Origin: an uncultured Rhizobiaceae group bacterium
GTDB lineage: Bacteria; Pseudomonadota; Alphaproteobacteria; Rhizobiales; Rhizobiaceae
Direction: 5' to 3'
Assembly (NCBI GenBank): GCA_937958815.1
Contig: CALGMR010000006.1
Location: 124,001-188,000, forward strand
DNA: 64,000 nt
Below are positions 1 through 9,718 of this stretch, one piece after another. The position numbers were made by a program, and so were the translations under genes. The notes below the pieces were generated by a model. The model ran no database searches, was not told where the DNA came from, and worked only from the letters and a program-made list of their open reading frames with translations. The stretch's first letter is position 1. Each line of letters begins with the position of its first letter.

Positions 1-2
1 TG

Positions 3-254
3 TGCGCAGAAATGATGTCTTTGGAGAATGTGCGTGCAGCGCTTGATGCACAGATTGAATTTCTAAAGGAAGAACTTTCACAAATTGACAGTGAGGTGCG
101 TGAGATAGATTTAGCCGGCGCAGATTGGGTGGCCAATTATGGTCGCGCATGTTTGTCACAAGGACTGGAATACATCCAAAGCAACCGATCAGCTCTAGAG
201 GACATAGCTGGGACAAGCTTGCCAAGTACCAACAAACTAATTGCAGCGGAATAG
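3..254 (+). CDS. C-terminal part of a possible transcriptional regulator (partial)
   Basis: The reading frame is open to the left edge of the window, so the visible 84 codons are probably the end of a longer gene; the ATG at 12 need not be its start. The residues form a helical, acidic segment (start SLENVRAALDAQIEFLKEEL) that resembles the coiled C-terminal half of PadR- or TetR-type repressors, but no DNA-binding domain is visible. Such regulators often precede RND efflux genes, and the adaptor gene starts 12 bases downstream, so it may control the pump. The family assignment is an inference from position and helical character only. Confidence 0.4.
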   Translation, partial: CAEMMSLENVRAALDAQIEFLKEELSQIDSEVREIDLAGADWVANYGRACLSQGLEYIQSNRSALEDIAGTSLPSTNKLIAAE

Positions 255-266
255 GAATTGCTGGCT

Positions 267-1418
267 ATGAAATTGCGCGGATCACACTTAGTTGCACTGG
301 CCATTTTGGCAGCTGTCGGCGGCTGGATGTTCACAGGCGAGTTGATTTTGGGCGGACAAGCCGACCCCAATGCAACGACTATCGTGGAGCGGGAAGCCGA
401 AAGAACGCAAGAAGCTTTTCGTGTTCGGGTGGCTGAAATTCAACCATCACAGCGCGTTGAGACGCTCACTGTTCGCGGCAGAACGCAATCTGATGCAATT
501 GTGAGTGTGCGCGCTGAAACTGGTGGAACCGTTGAAACACGTTTGGTTAAAAAAGGTGATTTCGTCGAAGCTGGCGACCTTCTTTGTGAGATAGATAAGG
601 GCGTGCGCGAGGTTCAATTGACACAAGCACAAACGCTTCTCGAGCAAACAACTGCTGACTATGAAGCGAGCGAAAAGCTTGTGAAACGTGGTTTTGCGAC
701 TTCATCACGCCTGCGCAGTTTGAAGGCGGCAGTGGACAGCGCGAAATTTTCGGTGGCAACTGCAAAACAAGAAATGAAGCGCACAGAAGTTCGCGCTTCT
801 GTATCTGGTCAAGTTCAATCGCCGCTGGCTGAAGTCGGGGACAATCTCGCCGCTGGCGGTGTTTGTGTCACATTGATTGATACCGACCCGATGCTGTTTT
901 CTGGACAACTTCCAGAGCGGGAAATTTCATCCGTAAAGGTTGGGATGGATGCGACAGTGACATTGATTTCAGGTGCAGAAGTTGACGGAAAAATTCGTTT
1001 CATATCGCGTGTTGCTGACCCCAATACACGCACGTTCACAATTGAAATTGAAATGCCGAACAAAGACCAATCCATTCGTGATGGTCTAACCGCAGCGGCA
1101 TCAATTGGTCTTTCGCCAACCGATGCTTACCAGTTGAAACCAAGTTGGTTGACGCTGGAAGACGATGGCGCGGTGGGTGTTCGGGTTGTGGATGCTGAAA
1201 ACAAAGTCAGGTTTGTTCCATTGAAAATTATTGCTCAAGAAGACGACAGTGTCTGGGTTGAGGGCCTCACAGCAGGTATGCGAATTATAACACTTGGCCA
1301 GAACTTCGTTGCGGCTGGACAAACGGTTGAAGCCGTTACTGCTGCGCAAATGAAGGAGCTGGAAAAAGCCAAACAAGATAAGAACAAGCAAGGCAAAGCT
1401 GCGGAGGCAAACTCATGA
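267..1418 (+). CDS. Efflux RND transporter periplasmic adaptor subunit
   Basis: This is a membrane fusion protein of about 383 aa that would link an inner-membrane RND pump to an outer-membrane channel. An N-terminal hydrophobic anchor (about residues 8-24) is followed by a lipoyl-like half motif (GGTVETRLVKKGDFVEAGD), a coiled-coil hairpin, a second lipoyl half and a beta-barrel domain, the normal HlyD/AcrA order. The ORF track begins at a TTG at 258, but the ATG at 267 is better placed behind AGGA at 253-256. The stop overlaps the ATG of the pump gene by 4 bases, so the two are translationally coupled. The substrate cannot be read from the sequence. Confidence 0.88.
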   Translation: MKLRGSHLVALAILAAVGGWMFTGELILGGQADPNATTIVEREAERTQEAFRVRVAEIQPSQRVETLTVRGRTQSDAIVSVRAETGGTVETRLVKKGDFVEAGDLLCEIDKGVREVQLTQAQTLLEQTTADYEASEKLVKRGFATSSRLRSLKAAVDSAKFSVATAKQEMKRTEVRASVSGQVQSPLAEVGDNLAAGGVCVTLIDTDPMLFSGQLPEREISSVKVGMDATVTLISGAEVDGKIRFISRVADPNTRTFTIEIEMPNKDQSIRDGLTAAASIGLSPTDAYQLKPSWLTLEDDGAVGVRVVDAENKVRFVPLKIIAQEDDSVWVEGLTAGMRIITLGQNFVAAGQTVEAVTAAQMKELEKAKQDKNKQGKAAEANS

Positions 1419-4400
1419 CCTCTGCTCTTGCAGTTATACTCAGCCGTCCAAAGACGGTTTTGCTGATGATGGTGGTGATGGTGATCGCAGGCGTGATCTC
1501 CTATATCAGCGTTCCCAAAGAAGCCAATCCTGACATTGATGTCCCCGTTTACTTTGTTTCTGTGACGCAGCAAGGCATATCCCCTGGCGATGCCGAGCGT
1601 TTGCTGGTTCGCCCGCTCGAAAGCAAGCTACGTGGATTAGACGGATTGAAAGAAATCACTACGATTTCTGCACAAAGCAATGCGACTGCCGTTCTCGAAT
1701 TCAATATCGGGACAGATAAAACGGAAGTTCTGGCGGATATTCGCGACAAGGTCGATCAAGCAAAATCCGAAATGCCGGCAGATGCCGATGAACCAGTGAT
1801 TGCAGAAACCAACTTTGCCTTGCAGCCGACCATTATCGTCACGCTTTCCGGGCAAGTGCCCGAGCGCACACTGTTTCAATATTCACGTCGTTTAAAGGAC
1901 GAGATTGAAGCCATTAGCACGGTTCGTGATGCGAACCTCTCGGGCAACCGTGAAGAAATGTTGGAAGTTGTTTTGGATCTGGCGAAGCTCGAATCCTACA
2001 ACATCAACCAATCGGAATTGCTGAATGCGCTTTCACAAAACAACCAATTGATCGCTGCTGGCTTTCTCGACAGCGGTTCTGGCCGTTTTAACTTGAAAGT
2101 GCCGGGTCTCGTTGAAAGCGCAAAAGATGTTTACGAAATTCCAATCAAGCAAAACGGCGAAGCTGTTGTCACGCTTGGTGATGTCTCTGAGATTCGTCGC
2201 ACATTCAAAGATCATTCCGCCTATACACGTGTGAATGGCGAGCCTGCAATTGCGCTTGAAGTTGTGAAGCGCATTGGCACCAATATTATCGAGAACAATA
2301 TCGCTGTTCGCAAAGTGGTCGCCGAGTTCTCGAAAGATTGGCCGTCTAGCATCAAAATCAATTACATGCTCGACCAATCGAGCTTTATTGGAGAAGTTCA
2401 AGGCTCGCTCCAAGCGTCGATCATGACGGCAATTATGCTCGTGATGGTGGTCGTGGTGGCCTCTCTTGGCTTGCGTTCGGGTCTGTTGGTGGGTCTGTCG
2501 GTTCCTATCTCATTTGCTGTGGGCTTTCTGATCGTTGGGTTTGCGGGAATGACCGTGAACATGATGGTGCTGTTCGGCATGGTGCTGACGGTTGGTATGC
2601 TGGTCGATGGCGCTATTGTGGTGACCGAATATGCCGACCGAAAACTTGCCGAAGGCATGCCACCGTCAGAGGCCTATACACGCGCTGCGCAATTGATGTT
2701 CTGGCCCGTCGTGTCTTCGACTGCGACGACGCTCGCTGCATTCCTGCCATTGCTTTTGTGGCCTGGCGTTCCCGGCGAATTTATGTCGTTCCTTCCCATT
2801 ATGGTGATCATTGTTCTGTCTGCTTCGCTGATGACAGCCCTGATCTTTTTACCGACGTCTGGCGCGTTGACGGGCCAACACCCCGTTTTCTTTGCCTCCA
2901 TCTTGTTTGGTGGCTTGTTGTCTGGTTTATTTTTAGCGCTGTTAAAAGCATCTGCTTTCAAAGACATCATTGGTCTGGAATGGGCGCATATCACAGAATT
3001 TAGCTCCAAGATTGTGGAAAATTTTGGGGAGACTGGCCTTTCTATACTCATTTTTTTCTTGGCATTGATTGTCTTCGCACTAGCTCTTGCTCGCACTATT
3101 GACTTTTTAGTTCGGCGGAATAGCAAACGAGCCAGCAGCGACGTAGACCCCACGTCGCTCATGTTTACAAGTCAACGCCCCTTGGAAATCAAAAAAGTTC
3201 CTGGCTTACTGCGAGCATATCTGGGCTTTCTCAAACTTGCTTCTGGCAATTTGATCGGCAATGGCCTTGTAATTGGCGCTGTCATCGTAGCGACCTACGT
3301 TGTCATTAATATGTTCAGCGAAAAAAGTGCTGGTCGTGAATTTTTCGTAGACGAAGAGCCTGATGTGGCAATCGTATTGGTGTCTGCGCGCGGCAACCTT
3401 TCTGCAACTCAGGTGCGAGATTTGGTTGGCGAAGTTGAAGCGCAAGTTCTCACCATTCCCGGCATTGAAAATTCCGTTATGACTGCCACGGCACCCGGTG
3501 GCGGCGGTGTAAGCAGCCCATTGGGCGGTGTCCAAGACAAACCCGCCGATGTGGTTGGTGAGTTGCAAATCGAACTGACTGACTTCTGCTGTCGTCGTGT
3601 TGCCTTGGAGATCTTTGACGAAATTAGACAAAAAACGGCCAGCATTCCTGGCATTCGCGTTGAAGTTCGAAAAATTGAAGGTGGCCCGCCAACGGGCAAA
3701 GACATTCGCCTTCAGGTGAAGTCTACGGATTATAATGAAATGGTGGCCGCCGTGTCGCGCAGCCGCACATTCTTTGACACGCTTTCAGGTGTTCAAGATT
3801 TGGAAGACGGACGTCCCCTACCCGGTATCGAGTGGGAACTGAAGGTCGACCGTCTTGAAGCTGGGCGTTACAATGCAGGCATCGTTGCCATTGGATCTAT
3901 GGTGCAATTGGTGACCACAGGCGTGCCAATTGGCAAATATCGTCCCAATGATTCAGAAGATGAACTCGATATTCGCGTGCGCCTTCCAAAAAATGAACGC
4001 ACGTTTGCGGCTCTCGACAAATTGAAGCTTCCGACCCCGAAGGGACAAGTTCCGCTCGCCAATTTTGTAGAGCGTTCTCCGCTGCCTAAGGTGAGTTCGA
4101 TCACGCGCAAAGACGGGCTCTACTCCATGGAAGTGAAAGCCAATCTCATTCCTGGTTTCCAAGAAAGTGGCAAAGCGATCACTCCCGACGACAAAGTTGC
4201 GGAGATCCAGAAATGGCTCGATGCACAGGACTGGCCGAGCAGCATTCAGTTCAAATTTAAAGGCGGTGATGAAGAGCAGAAAGAATCAGGCGCATTCTTG
4301 GCCAAAGCAGCTGGAATCGCCTTGTTCCTCATGTTCATCATTTTGGTGACGCAGTTTAATTCTTTCTACCAAACCATTCTCACCCTCTCCACTGTCGTAT

Positions 4401-5047
4401 TGGCGATTGTAGGCGTGTTGATTGGACTGATGGTCACCGGCCAAAAATTCTCGATCATTATGACGGGCACAGGCGTTGTCGCACTTGCGGGTATTGTCGT
4501 GAACAATGCCATTGTCTTGATCGATACGTTCAATCGTCTGCGTGCAGAAGGAGTAGAAACCCGAGAGGCTGTGCTCAAAACATCTGCCCAACGTCTCCGC
4601 CCGATTATGTTGACCACTGTCACGACCATATTGGGTCTCATCCCCATGGCTTTGCAATTGAACATGAACTTCTTTGAACGCACAATCGCCTACGGTGGCA
4701 TCACGTCCGTTTGGTGGGTTCAGCTTTCAACTGCCATTATTTCAGGACTTGCGTTCTCTACGCTTCTCACACTCATAGTTATTCCAAGCATGTTGGCAAT
4801 GCCTGCAAACATCGTGGCGGCTTTCAATTGGATTACTGGGCGCAAACCAAATACTGCGACAGCACCCGCCTTGGCAGGAACTGTGGTTGAAGAGCGCAAA
4901 GAAGTGGAATTGACCGATCTCAATGACATGATGAATTCGGCATTGAAATCCGGGAGCAAAGTCAAAGACCGATCGGTTGATACAATCCCCAAGCCCGCAA
5001 ACGATCAGGCCAAACCCAAGACTGATTATACAGACGCTGCCGAGTGA
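1415..5047 (+). CDS. Efflux RND transporter permease subunit
   Basis: This is a 1210-aa inner-membrane RND (AcrB/MdtB superfamily) proton-driven exporter. The two halves each show a hydrophobic N-terminal helix, a periplasmic porter loop and a TM bundle; TM4 carries GMLVDGAIVVTEY and TM10 the repeat-related GIVVNNAIVLIDTF. It is about 150 residues longer than AcrB-type pumps: between the two halves there are extra hydrophobic segments (near SILFGGLLSGLFLALL and GLSILIFFLALIVFAL) and a charged linker, and the C-terminus has a polar tail of about 90 residues. A CC pair (TDFCCRRVA) lies in the second porter loop. Its last 22 bases overlap the convergent pssA gene. Confidence 0.9.
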   Translation: MTSALAVILSRPKTVLLMMVVMVIAGVISYISVPKEANPDIDVPVYFVSVTQQGISPGDAERLLVRPLESKLRGLDGLKEITTISAQSNATAVLEFNIGTDKTEVLADIRDKVDQAKSEMPADADEPVIAETNFALQPTIIVTLSGQVPERTLFQYSRRLKDEIEAISTVRDANLSGNREEMLEVVLDLAKLESYNINQSELLNALSQNNQLIAAGFLDSGSGRFNLKVPGLVESAKDVYEIPIKQNGEAVVTLGDVSEIRRTFKDHSAYTRVNGEPAIALEVVKRIGTNIIENNIAVRKVVAEFSKDWPSSIKINYMLDQSSFIGEVQGSLQASIMTAIMLVMVVVVASLGLRSGLLVGLSVPISFAVGFLIVGFAGMTVNMMVLFGMVLTVGMLVDGAIVVTEYADRKLAEGMPPSEAYTRAAQLMFWPVVSSTATTLAAFLPLLLWPGVPGEFMSFLPIMVIIVLSASLMTALIFLPTSGALTGQHPVFFASILFGGLLSGLFLALLKASAFKDIIGLEWAHITEFSSKIVENFGETGLSILIFFLALIVFALALARTIDFLVRRNSKRASSDVDPTSLMFTSQRPLEIKKVPGLLRAYLGFLKLASGNLIGNGLVIGAVIVATYVVINMFSEKSAGREFFVDEEPDVAIVLVSARGNLSATQVRDLVGEVEAQVLTIPGIENSVMTATAPGGGGVSSPLGGVQDKPADVVGELQIELTDFCCRRVALEIFDEIRQKTASIPGIRVEVRKIEGGPPTGKDIRLQVKSTDYNEMVAAVSRSRTFFDTLSGVQDLEDGRPLPGIEWELKVDRLEAGRYNAGIVAIGSMVQLVTTGVPIGKYRPNDSEDELDIRVRLPKNERTFAALDKLKLPTPKGQVPLANFVERSPLPKVSSITRKDGLYSMEVKANLIPGFQESGKAITPDDKVAEIQKWLDAQDWPSSIQFKFKGGDEEQKESGAFLAKAAGIALFLMFIILVTQFNSFYQTILTLSTVVLAIVGVLIGLMVTGQKFSIIMTGTGVVALAGIVVNNAIVLIDTFNRLRAEGVETREAVLKTSAQRLRPIMLTTVTTILGLIPMALQLNMNFFERTIAYGGITSVWWVQLSTAIISGLAFSTLLTLIVIPSMLAMPANIVAAFNWITGRKPNTATAPALAGTVVEERKEVELTDLNDMMNSALKSGSKVKDRSVDTIPKPANDQAKPKTDYTDAAE

Positions 5048-5892
5048 GCCTCGCGCCTTTTGTAATCTCGGTAGCTGAACGGCAGTGAAGCAAGATATGT
5101 CAAACTGCCAGCGGCCAGTATCGTCCATGGGTAACTGAACAGGACAACTACGAACAAAATCAGACCAATCATAACGGGTAATACTAGGTTTTTAGAAATG
5201 CGCTGCCCTGCCCGTTTGCCAGACCATGAGGGAAGATTTGAAACCATGAGAAAGCCGATGAAAAGCACATAGAATATGGTGACTCCCGTCATCCATGTGT
5301 CGCGCTCCATGCCCAACAATCCGAGATAGACTGGCAGCAACACCAACAAAGCACCTGCGGGTGCAGGCACACCTGTGAAAAAATCTACGTGCCATTTTGG
5401 TTTGTCAGGATCCTCCAGCATGACATTGAAACGTGCCAGACGCAGACATCCGCAAATTGCAAACACCAATGCCACAATCCAGCCGATGGATTTTGCTTCA
5501 TTCAGTGTCCAAAGATAAAGAACCAATGCTGGTGTCACGCCGAAATTCACAAAGTCTGCCAAAGAATCCATTTGTTCGCCGAAGGAACTTGTCGACTTTA
5601 GAAAACGCGCAACACGTCCATCCAACCCGTCCAGCAAGGCGGCAAAGACAATGGCCACCACAGCCAAGCCAAAGCGCCCTTCAAAAGCCAAACGAATGGC
5701 TGTCAGCCCAGAACAGATCGCCCCCAACGTAATGAGGTTTGGAACCAACATTCGAAACGGCACATCGCGCAATCTGGAAATTGGTTCCTGATCTTCATCA
5801 GTAAAAAGCGCGGGGGGCTCTTCACCCCTTAGATTTGTAGCAGCCTTGTCCGTCTCACCCTGGGGGTCAAATTCTGGAAATGGTGGCTTCAT
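5026..5892 (-). CDS. pssA: CDP-diacylglycerol--serine O-phosphatidyltransferase
   Basis: This enzyme makes phosphatidylserine from CDP-diacylglycerol and serine at the inner membrane. The CDP-alcohol phosphatidyltransferase signature is complete at about residues 88-113 (DGLDGRVARF, then G, D and D at the expected spacing in SFGEQMDSLAD). The protein has 288 aa with about seven hydrophobic segments, typical of the type II bacterial enzyme, plus a polar N-terminal extension of about 45 residues. Its ATG overlaps the psd stop codon as TAATG, so phosphatidylserine synthase and decarboxylase are coupled for phosphatidylethanolamine synthesis. Its 3' end overlaps the convergent RND gene. Confidence 0.93.
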   Translation of the reverse strand: MKPPFPEFDPQGETDKAATNLRGEEPPALFTDEDQEPISRLRDVPFRMLVPNLITLGAICSGLTAIRLAFEGRFGLAVVAIVFAALLDGLDGRVARFLKSTSSFGEQMDSLADFVNFGVTPALVLYLWTLNEAKSIGWIVALVFAICGCLRLARFNVMLEDPDKPKWHVDFFTGVPAPAGALLVLLPVYLGLLGMERDTWMTGVTIFYVLFIGFLMVSNLPSWSGKRAGQRISKNLVLPVMIGLILFVVVLFSYPWTILAAGSLTYLASLPFSYRDYKRREAHSAASV

Positions 5893-6593
5893 TAAATCGT
5901 GCTCGGGGTTGGGCTGGATTTCATGACTTCGCCATGGGCAGCCAGAATTGTTTCACCTGCAATCATTGTCTGACCCAAAGCCACGCGGGGTGTGGCGCCT
6001 TCAGGAATGAACACGTCAACACGAGAGCCAAAGCGGATCAAACCGAAACGTTCGCCCTGCCCAAGGTCATCACCTTCATTGGTCCAGCACAAAATACGGC
6101 GCGCCACGAGGCCTGCGATTTGTACGGCGCCCACTTTGCCATGAGGGCCATCGATCACAACACTATGGCGCTCATTTTCATCAGAGGCTTTATCAAGATC
6201 CGCTGACAAGAATTTACCTGGCTTGTGATGCGATACCAAAACAGGGCCGCGAACCGGTGCGCGATTCACATGACAATTGAATACATTCATGAACACAGTG
6301 ATCCGCATGCGGGGTTCTGTGCCCATATCAAGTTCTGCAGGTGGAACAAATGGGCCAATGGAAGAAATGACCCCATCAGCAGGACTGATAATCAAATCAT
6401 CACTGATGGGCACAACCCGCTCTGGGTCACGAAAAAACAGCGCGCACCAGATCGTTAGGATCAGACCAATCCAGAACAGAGGCTGCCACAGAAAACCCAA
6501 AACAATTGTGACCACAGCAAAGATCGCAATAAAGCGATATCCTTCTTTGTGAATTGGAACCATTGCTGCACGGATTGAATTGGCGATGGACAT
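5892..6593 (-). CDS. psd: Phosphatidylserine decarboxylase proenzyme
   Basis: This enzyme converts phosphatidylserine to phosphatidylethanolamine. The protein is of the short alphaproteobacterial/archaeal type, about 233 aa, with two N-terminal hydrophobic helices. The self-cleavage site that creates the pyruvoyl group is the GS of RFGSR (about residues 189-190), and the downstream part forms the alpha chain. The ORF track starts 19 codons earlier, but the ATG at 6593 follows an AGGGG ribosome binding site and fits the family length. The gene runs directly into pssA. Confidence 0.93.
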   Translation of the reverse strand: MSIANSIRAAMVPIHKEGYRFIAIFAVVTIVLGFLWQPLFWIGLILTIWCALFFRDPERVVPISDDLIISPADGVISSIGPFVPPAELDMGTEPRMRITVFMNVFNCHVNRAPVRGPVLVSHHKPGKFLSADLDKASDENERHSVVIDGPHGKVGAVQIAGLVARRILCWTNEGDDLGQGERFGLIRFGSRVDVFIPEGATPRVALGQTMIAGETILAAHGEVMKSSPTPSTI

Positions 6594-6666
6594 ATTGACG
6601 ACCCCTAGAATTTTGATGTCTTCATACACCAGCCAAGTGCTCGATACCAATAGGCATCAAAACTTA

Positions 6667-7401
6667 TCACGGTGTGACGTTTTGGCTTTGGTGTCGCAGG
6701 TTTGCGAAAAGCGGCCCAGTAATTTCCTTCACCAGCTTTTGGCGCATGGATTCTCCAAAGGTTTTGAAATTCTCCGCATGAAGCAAAAATGCACCTGGGC
6801 CACCAATGACATCATTTTGGTAGTGGGTGTGCAAGGCGTGCCGCGCAAGATCACCCAAATCATATTCGACGGAATGAATGATCAAACCATTGATTGTAAA
6901 TCCCTTTGCAACTGCGGCATCTCTTGCGGCACTGGGATTGTTGTTGTCACTCGTGCCATCACCGGAAACATCAATTGCATATCGGCGACCATCAAATGCA
7001 TTGCGTTCAATCGAAGCCACGCTGAAATTTATGGCTCCTGCAATATCCGTGAAGCCCGTCAACGCTCTTGGCATGTTTGCAAGCTCTTGTGCCAACTTTA
7101 ATGCGGCTGCTTCATTGTTGATGTGGCGCCATGGCACTGAATTTACCTGCTTTCCCGGCCCCGACCATTGCACCACGCTGATCGCCAGCCCCTCCTCCCC
7201 AAGACCGCGGATTGCCCTTAAAACAGATGGATGTCGCATGGCTTCGGATAAGCCTTTGCGTTGCAGTTCATATTCATCCGCATTCACACTTGTGGAACTG
7301 TCCAATGCGAGAACCAGCTCTAATTCAACCTTTTGTTGCGCAGAGGCAGTGCTGAACCCAATGCAAACCACAATCACAAGGATTTGCAGGAGACGCAGCA
7401 T
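6667..7401 (-). CDS. DUF1194 domain-containing exported protein (VWA-like)
   Basis: The protein begins with a signal peptide (MLRLLQILVIVVCIGF..ASA) and then a von Willebrand A-like fold: the MIDAS-type motif DSSTS follows a beta strand (LELVLALDSSTS), and a second conserved segment DVSGDGTSDNN lies mid-protein. This matches DUF1194, a family of secreted proteins of unknown role in Rhizobiales and relatives. The ORF track extends further upstream inside the ABC gene; plausible starts are ATG 7401, just after the ABC stop (TAACATG), or ATG 7419. The gene sits in a minus-strand run between the Atm1-type exporter and psd. Confidence 0.8.
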   Translation of the reverse strand: MLRLLQILVIVVCIGFSTASAQQKVELELVLALDSSTSVNADEYELQRKGLSEAMRHPSVLRAIRGLGEEGLAISVVQWSGPGKQVNSVPWRHINNEAAALKLAQELANMPRALTGFTDIAGAINFSVASIERNAFDGRRYAIDVSGDGTSDNNNPSAARDAAVAKGFTINGLIIHSVEYDLGDLARHALHTHYQNDVIGGPGAFLLHAENFKTFGESMRQKLVKEITGPLFANLRHQSQNVTP

Positions 7402-7402
7402 G

Positions 7403-9286
7403 TTAGTCTGCTGGCTCATTGCGAGAACGTTTGGCGACGATGCCAAACTCGTCAGCTTCTTGCACAGCGCGGAGCTTTTGCTCTGCCTCGGTCGCTTCCA
7501 GTTGACGGTTCCACATGGAGGCATAGAGACCCTTTTTCTTCAACAGTTTGCCATGTGTGCCACGTTCTGCGATCTCGCCCGCCTCCAACACGATGATTTC
7601 ATCAGCATCAATAATGGTCGACAAACGGTGGGCAATAACAACGGTTGTGCGGTTTTCAGACACAATGTCGAGCGCTGCTTTGATCTCTTGTTCTGTTTGC
7701 GTGTCCAAAGCGGAGGTCGCTTCATCCAAAACAAGAATAGGCGGAGCCTTGAGCAATGTTCTGGCGATTGCCACACGTTGCTTTTCACCACCCGACAGTT
7801 TCAACCCGCGTTCACCTACTTGAGTGTCATACCCTTCAGGCAGGCGTGCAATAAAGTCTCCAATTTGCGCCCGTTCAGCGGCTTGCTTCACATCAGCCTC
7901 TGACGCATCGATCCGGCCGTAACGCACATTGTACGCAATTGTGTCATTGAACAGCACAGTGTCTTGAGGAACCATGCCAATTTCCGCCCGCAAACTGGCT
8001 TGATTGACGTCTCGCAAATCTTGCCCATCAATTTCAATTGACCCATTTTGAATGTCGTAGAAACGGAACAGAAGACGCGAAATTGTGCTTTTACCAGCGC
8101 CCGATGGCCCAACAATTGCGACTGTTTTACCTGCTGGCACATCAAACGATACACCCTTTAAAATCGGGCGATCAGAGTCATAGTGGAAGTCCACATTCTT
8201 GAACGAAATTGCGCCCTGCTCCACAGTCAGCATTGGTGCATTTGGTTTGTCCACCACCTCGGCGGGAACTTCAAGCAGGTCGAACATAGCTTCAATATCG
8301 GTCAACCCTTGTCTGATTTCGCGATAGACAAATCCGATAAAGTTGAGCGGGACTGACAATTGCATGAGGAACATATTGATGAGCACAAAATCACCAATTG
8401 TTTGCTCACCGCGCTGCACAGCCATAGCCGACATCACCATACACGCCAACATGCCGATTGAAAAAATAACGGTTTGTCCGAAATTCAACCAACCAAGTGA
8501 AGTCCATGTTTTGGTGGCGGCTTTTTCGTAACCTGCCATGGAAACATCAAAACGATCTGACTCCATCTTCTCATTGCCAAAATATTTGACTGTCTCGTAA
8601 TTCAACAAAGAGTCGATCGCTTTGGAATTGGCTTCGGTGTCGGAATTGTTCATGTCGCGACGAATTTGAATGCGCCAATCGCTGGCTTTGATGGTGAACC
8701 AAGAATAGGCCCACACCGTCAGTGCAATGACGACCACATAAAGCCAGCCAAAATAATATGCGAAAATGCCTGCATAGAGCGCGAATTCGAGAATGGTCGG
8801 GAACGTATTGAGAATTGTGAAACGCACAATCGTTTCAATTCCCTTGGTGCCCCGTTCGATAATGCGCGACAGACCGCCAGTGCGACGCGCCAAATGAAAA
8901 CGCAATGACAATTTGTGCATGTGCACGAAGGTGCGGTAAGCCAATTGGCGCACGGCGTGCTGGCCTACGCGCGCAAACAAAGCGTCGCGCAATTGGTTGA
9001 AACCCGTCATCACTACACGCGCCACGTTGAACCCTACTACGAGCATGATCGGTGTGGTGAGCGCCAGCGGAAGCCAGCTGATTTCTTGATCAATGCCATC
9101 CAGAGCGTCGGTCGCATATTTGAAGAAAAACGGCACAACAGCCGTTACCAGCTTCGCCAAAACCAAAAATAACGCTGCCCACAGAACGCGCATTTTGAGG
9201 TCTGGACGGTCTGACGGCCACATATACGGCCACAAGTTTACCACCGTCGAGATGGATGATTTATCGGTATTTTTGGAATCGGACAA
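7403..9286 (-). CDS. Atm1-type ABC exporter, fused permease/ATPase
   Basis: This is a 627-aa half-transporter with six predicted membrane helices (about residues 30-330) followed by a nucleotide-binding domain with Walker A GPSGAGKST, signature LSGGEKQRVAIART and Walker B ILVLDEATSALD. The segment LLNYETVKYFGNE in the permease is a hallmark of the Atm1/ABCB7/HMT1 branch, whose bacterial members export glutathione-metal or glutathione-persulfide conjugates. The start is TTG at 9286, preceded in frame by a stop 15 bases upstream. It lies 62 bases downstream of a CxC-type ArsR regulator on the same strand, which supports a metal- or metalloid-detoxifying role (inference). Confidence 0.88.
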   Translation of the reverse strand: MSDSKNTDKSSISTVVNLWPYMWPSDRPDLKMRVLWAALFLVLAKLVTAVVPFFFKYATDALDGIDQEISWLPLALTTPIMLVVGFNVARVVMTGFNQLRDALFARVGQHAVRQLAYRTFVHMHKLSLRFHLARRTGGLSRIIERGTKGIETIVRFTILNTFPTILEFALYAGIFAYYFGWLYVVVIALTVWAYSWFTIKASDWRIQIRRDMNNSDTEANSKAIDSLLNYETVKYFGNEKMESDRFDVSMAGYEKAATKTWTSLGWLNFGQTVIFSIGMLACMVMSAMAVQRGEQTIGDFVLINMFLMQLSVPLNFIGFVYREIRQGLTDIEAMFDLLEVPAEVVDKPNAPMLTVEQGAISFKNVDFHYDSDRPILKGVSFDVPAGKTVAIVGPSGAGKSTISRLLFRFYDIQNGSIEIDGQDLRDVNQASLRAEIGMVPQDTVLFNDTIAYNVRYGRIDASEADVKQAAERAQIGDFIARLPEGYDTQVGERGLKLSGGEKQRVAIARTLLKAPPILVLDEATSALDTQTEQEIKAALDIVSENRTTVVIAHRLSTIIDADEIIVLEAGEIAERGTHGKLLKKKGLYASMWNRQLEATEAEQKLRAVQEADEFGIVAKRSRNEPAD

Positions 9287-9348
9287 AAAGAAAGGCTTTC
9301 AAATGAAGAAAATTTTGCGGCGCGAACCGCACAAACAGAGCGACTTGA

Positions 9349-9681
9349 TCAACACCAAGTCTCTTTGCAGCAAGACCCCAAAAACGTGTTGGTGACGTTT
9401 GCAAGGTCTTTGAGAACATGTTCGTTGATCACATAACGCGAGCGCGGATGAATGGTTTCCATGCGCAAAATTCCAGCTTCAACCAGCACTTTGATATGTT
9501 GTGAAACTGTGGATTGGGCCAATGGCAATACGTCAGTGATATCTTTGCACCCACAGTCTTTGTGGCATGCAATATGACGCAAAATATCTATTCGGGCTGG
9601 GTTGGAAAGAGCGGCAAAGATGGCTGCCATTTCAACGGAATTGTCAATTTCAAGAGATTTGACGTCTGTGTGGGCGACCAT
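9349..9681 (-). CDS. ArsR/SmtB-family metal(loid)-sensing repressor
   Basis: This is a 110-aa winged-helix repressor with the ArsR layout: FAALSNPARIDILRHI, then DCGCKDI, then the recognition helix QSTVSQHIKVLVEAG. The CxC in DCGCKDI aligns with the ELCVCD metal-binding segment of classical ArsR, so arsenite/antimonite- or soft-metal-type sensing is likely; extra cysteines occur in CHKDC and in the C-terminal GSCCKETWC. A perfect palindrome lies 13 bases upstream of the ATG and overlaps a promoter, so autorepression is expected. The Atm1-type exporter follows on the same strand and is the likely target. Confidence 0.85.
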   Translation of the reverse strand: MVAHTDVKSLEIDNSVEMAAIFAALSNPARIDILRHIACHKDCGCKDITDVLPLAQSTVSQHIKVLVEAGILRMETIHPRSRYVINEHVLKDLANVTNTFLGSCCKETWC

Positions 9682-9694
9682 CGTACGATTCCCT

Positions 9695-9718
9695 ATTCAT
9701 CGTATTTATACGATGAAT
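9695..9718. promoter_or_regulatory. Probable ArsR operator, perfect 11-2-11 palindrome
   Basis: ATTCATCGTAT and ATACGATGAAT are exact reverse complements separated by TT. The site lies 13 bases upstream of the arsR ATG and overlaps the predicted -10 region. A second short palindrome with the same half-site, ATCGTACGAT, covers the start codon at 9680-9689. Position and symmetry fit an autoregulatory ArsR operator. Confidence 0.75.

Noticed and set aside
6878-7903. 341-aa plus-strand ORF
   Set aside because: It runs antisense to the DUF1194 and Atm1 genes, whose motifs are unambiguous; composition is that of a shadow frame.
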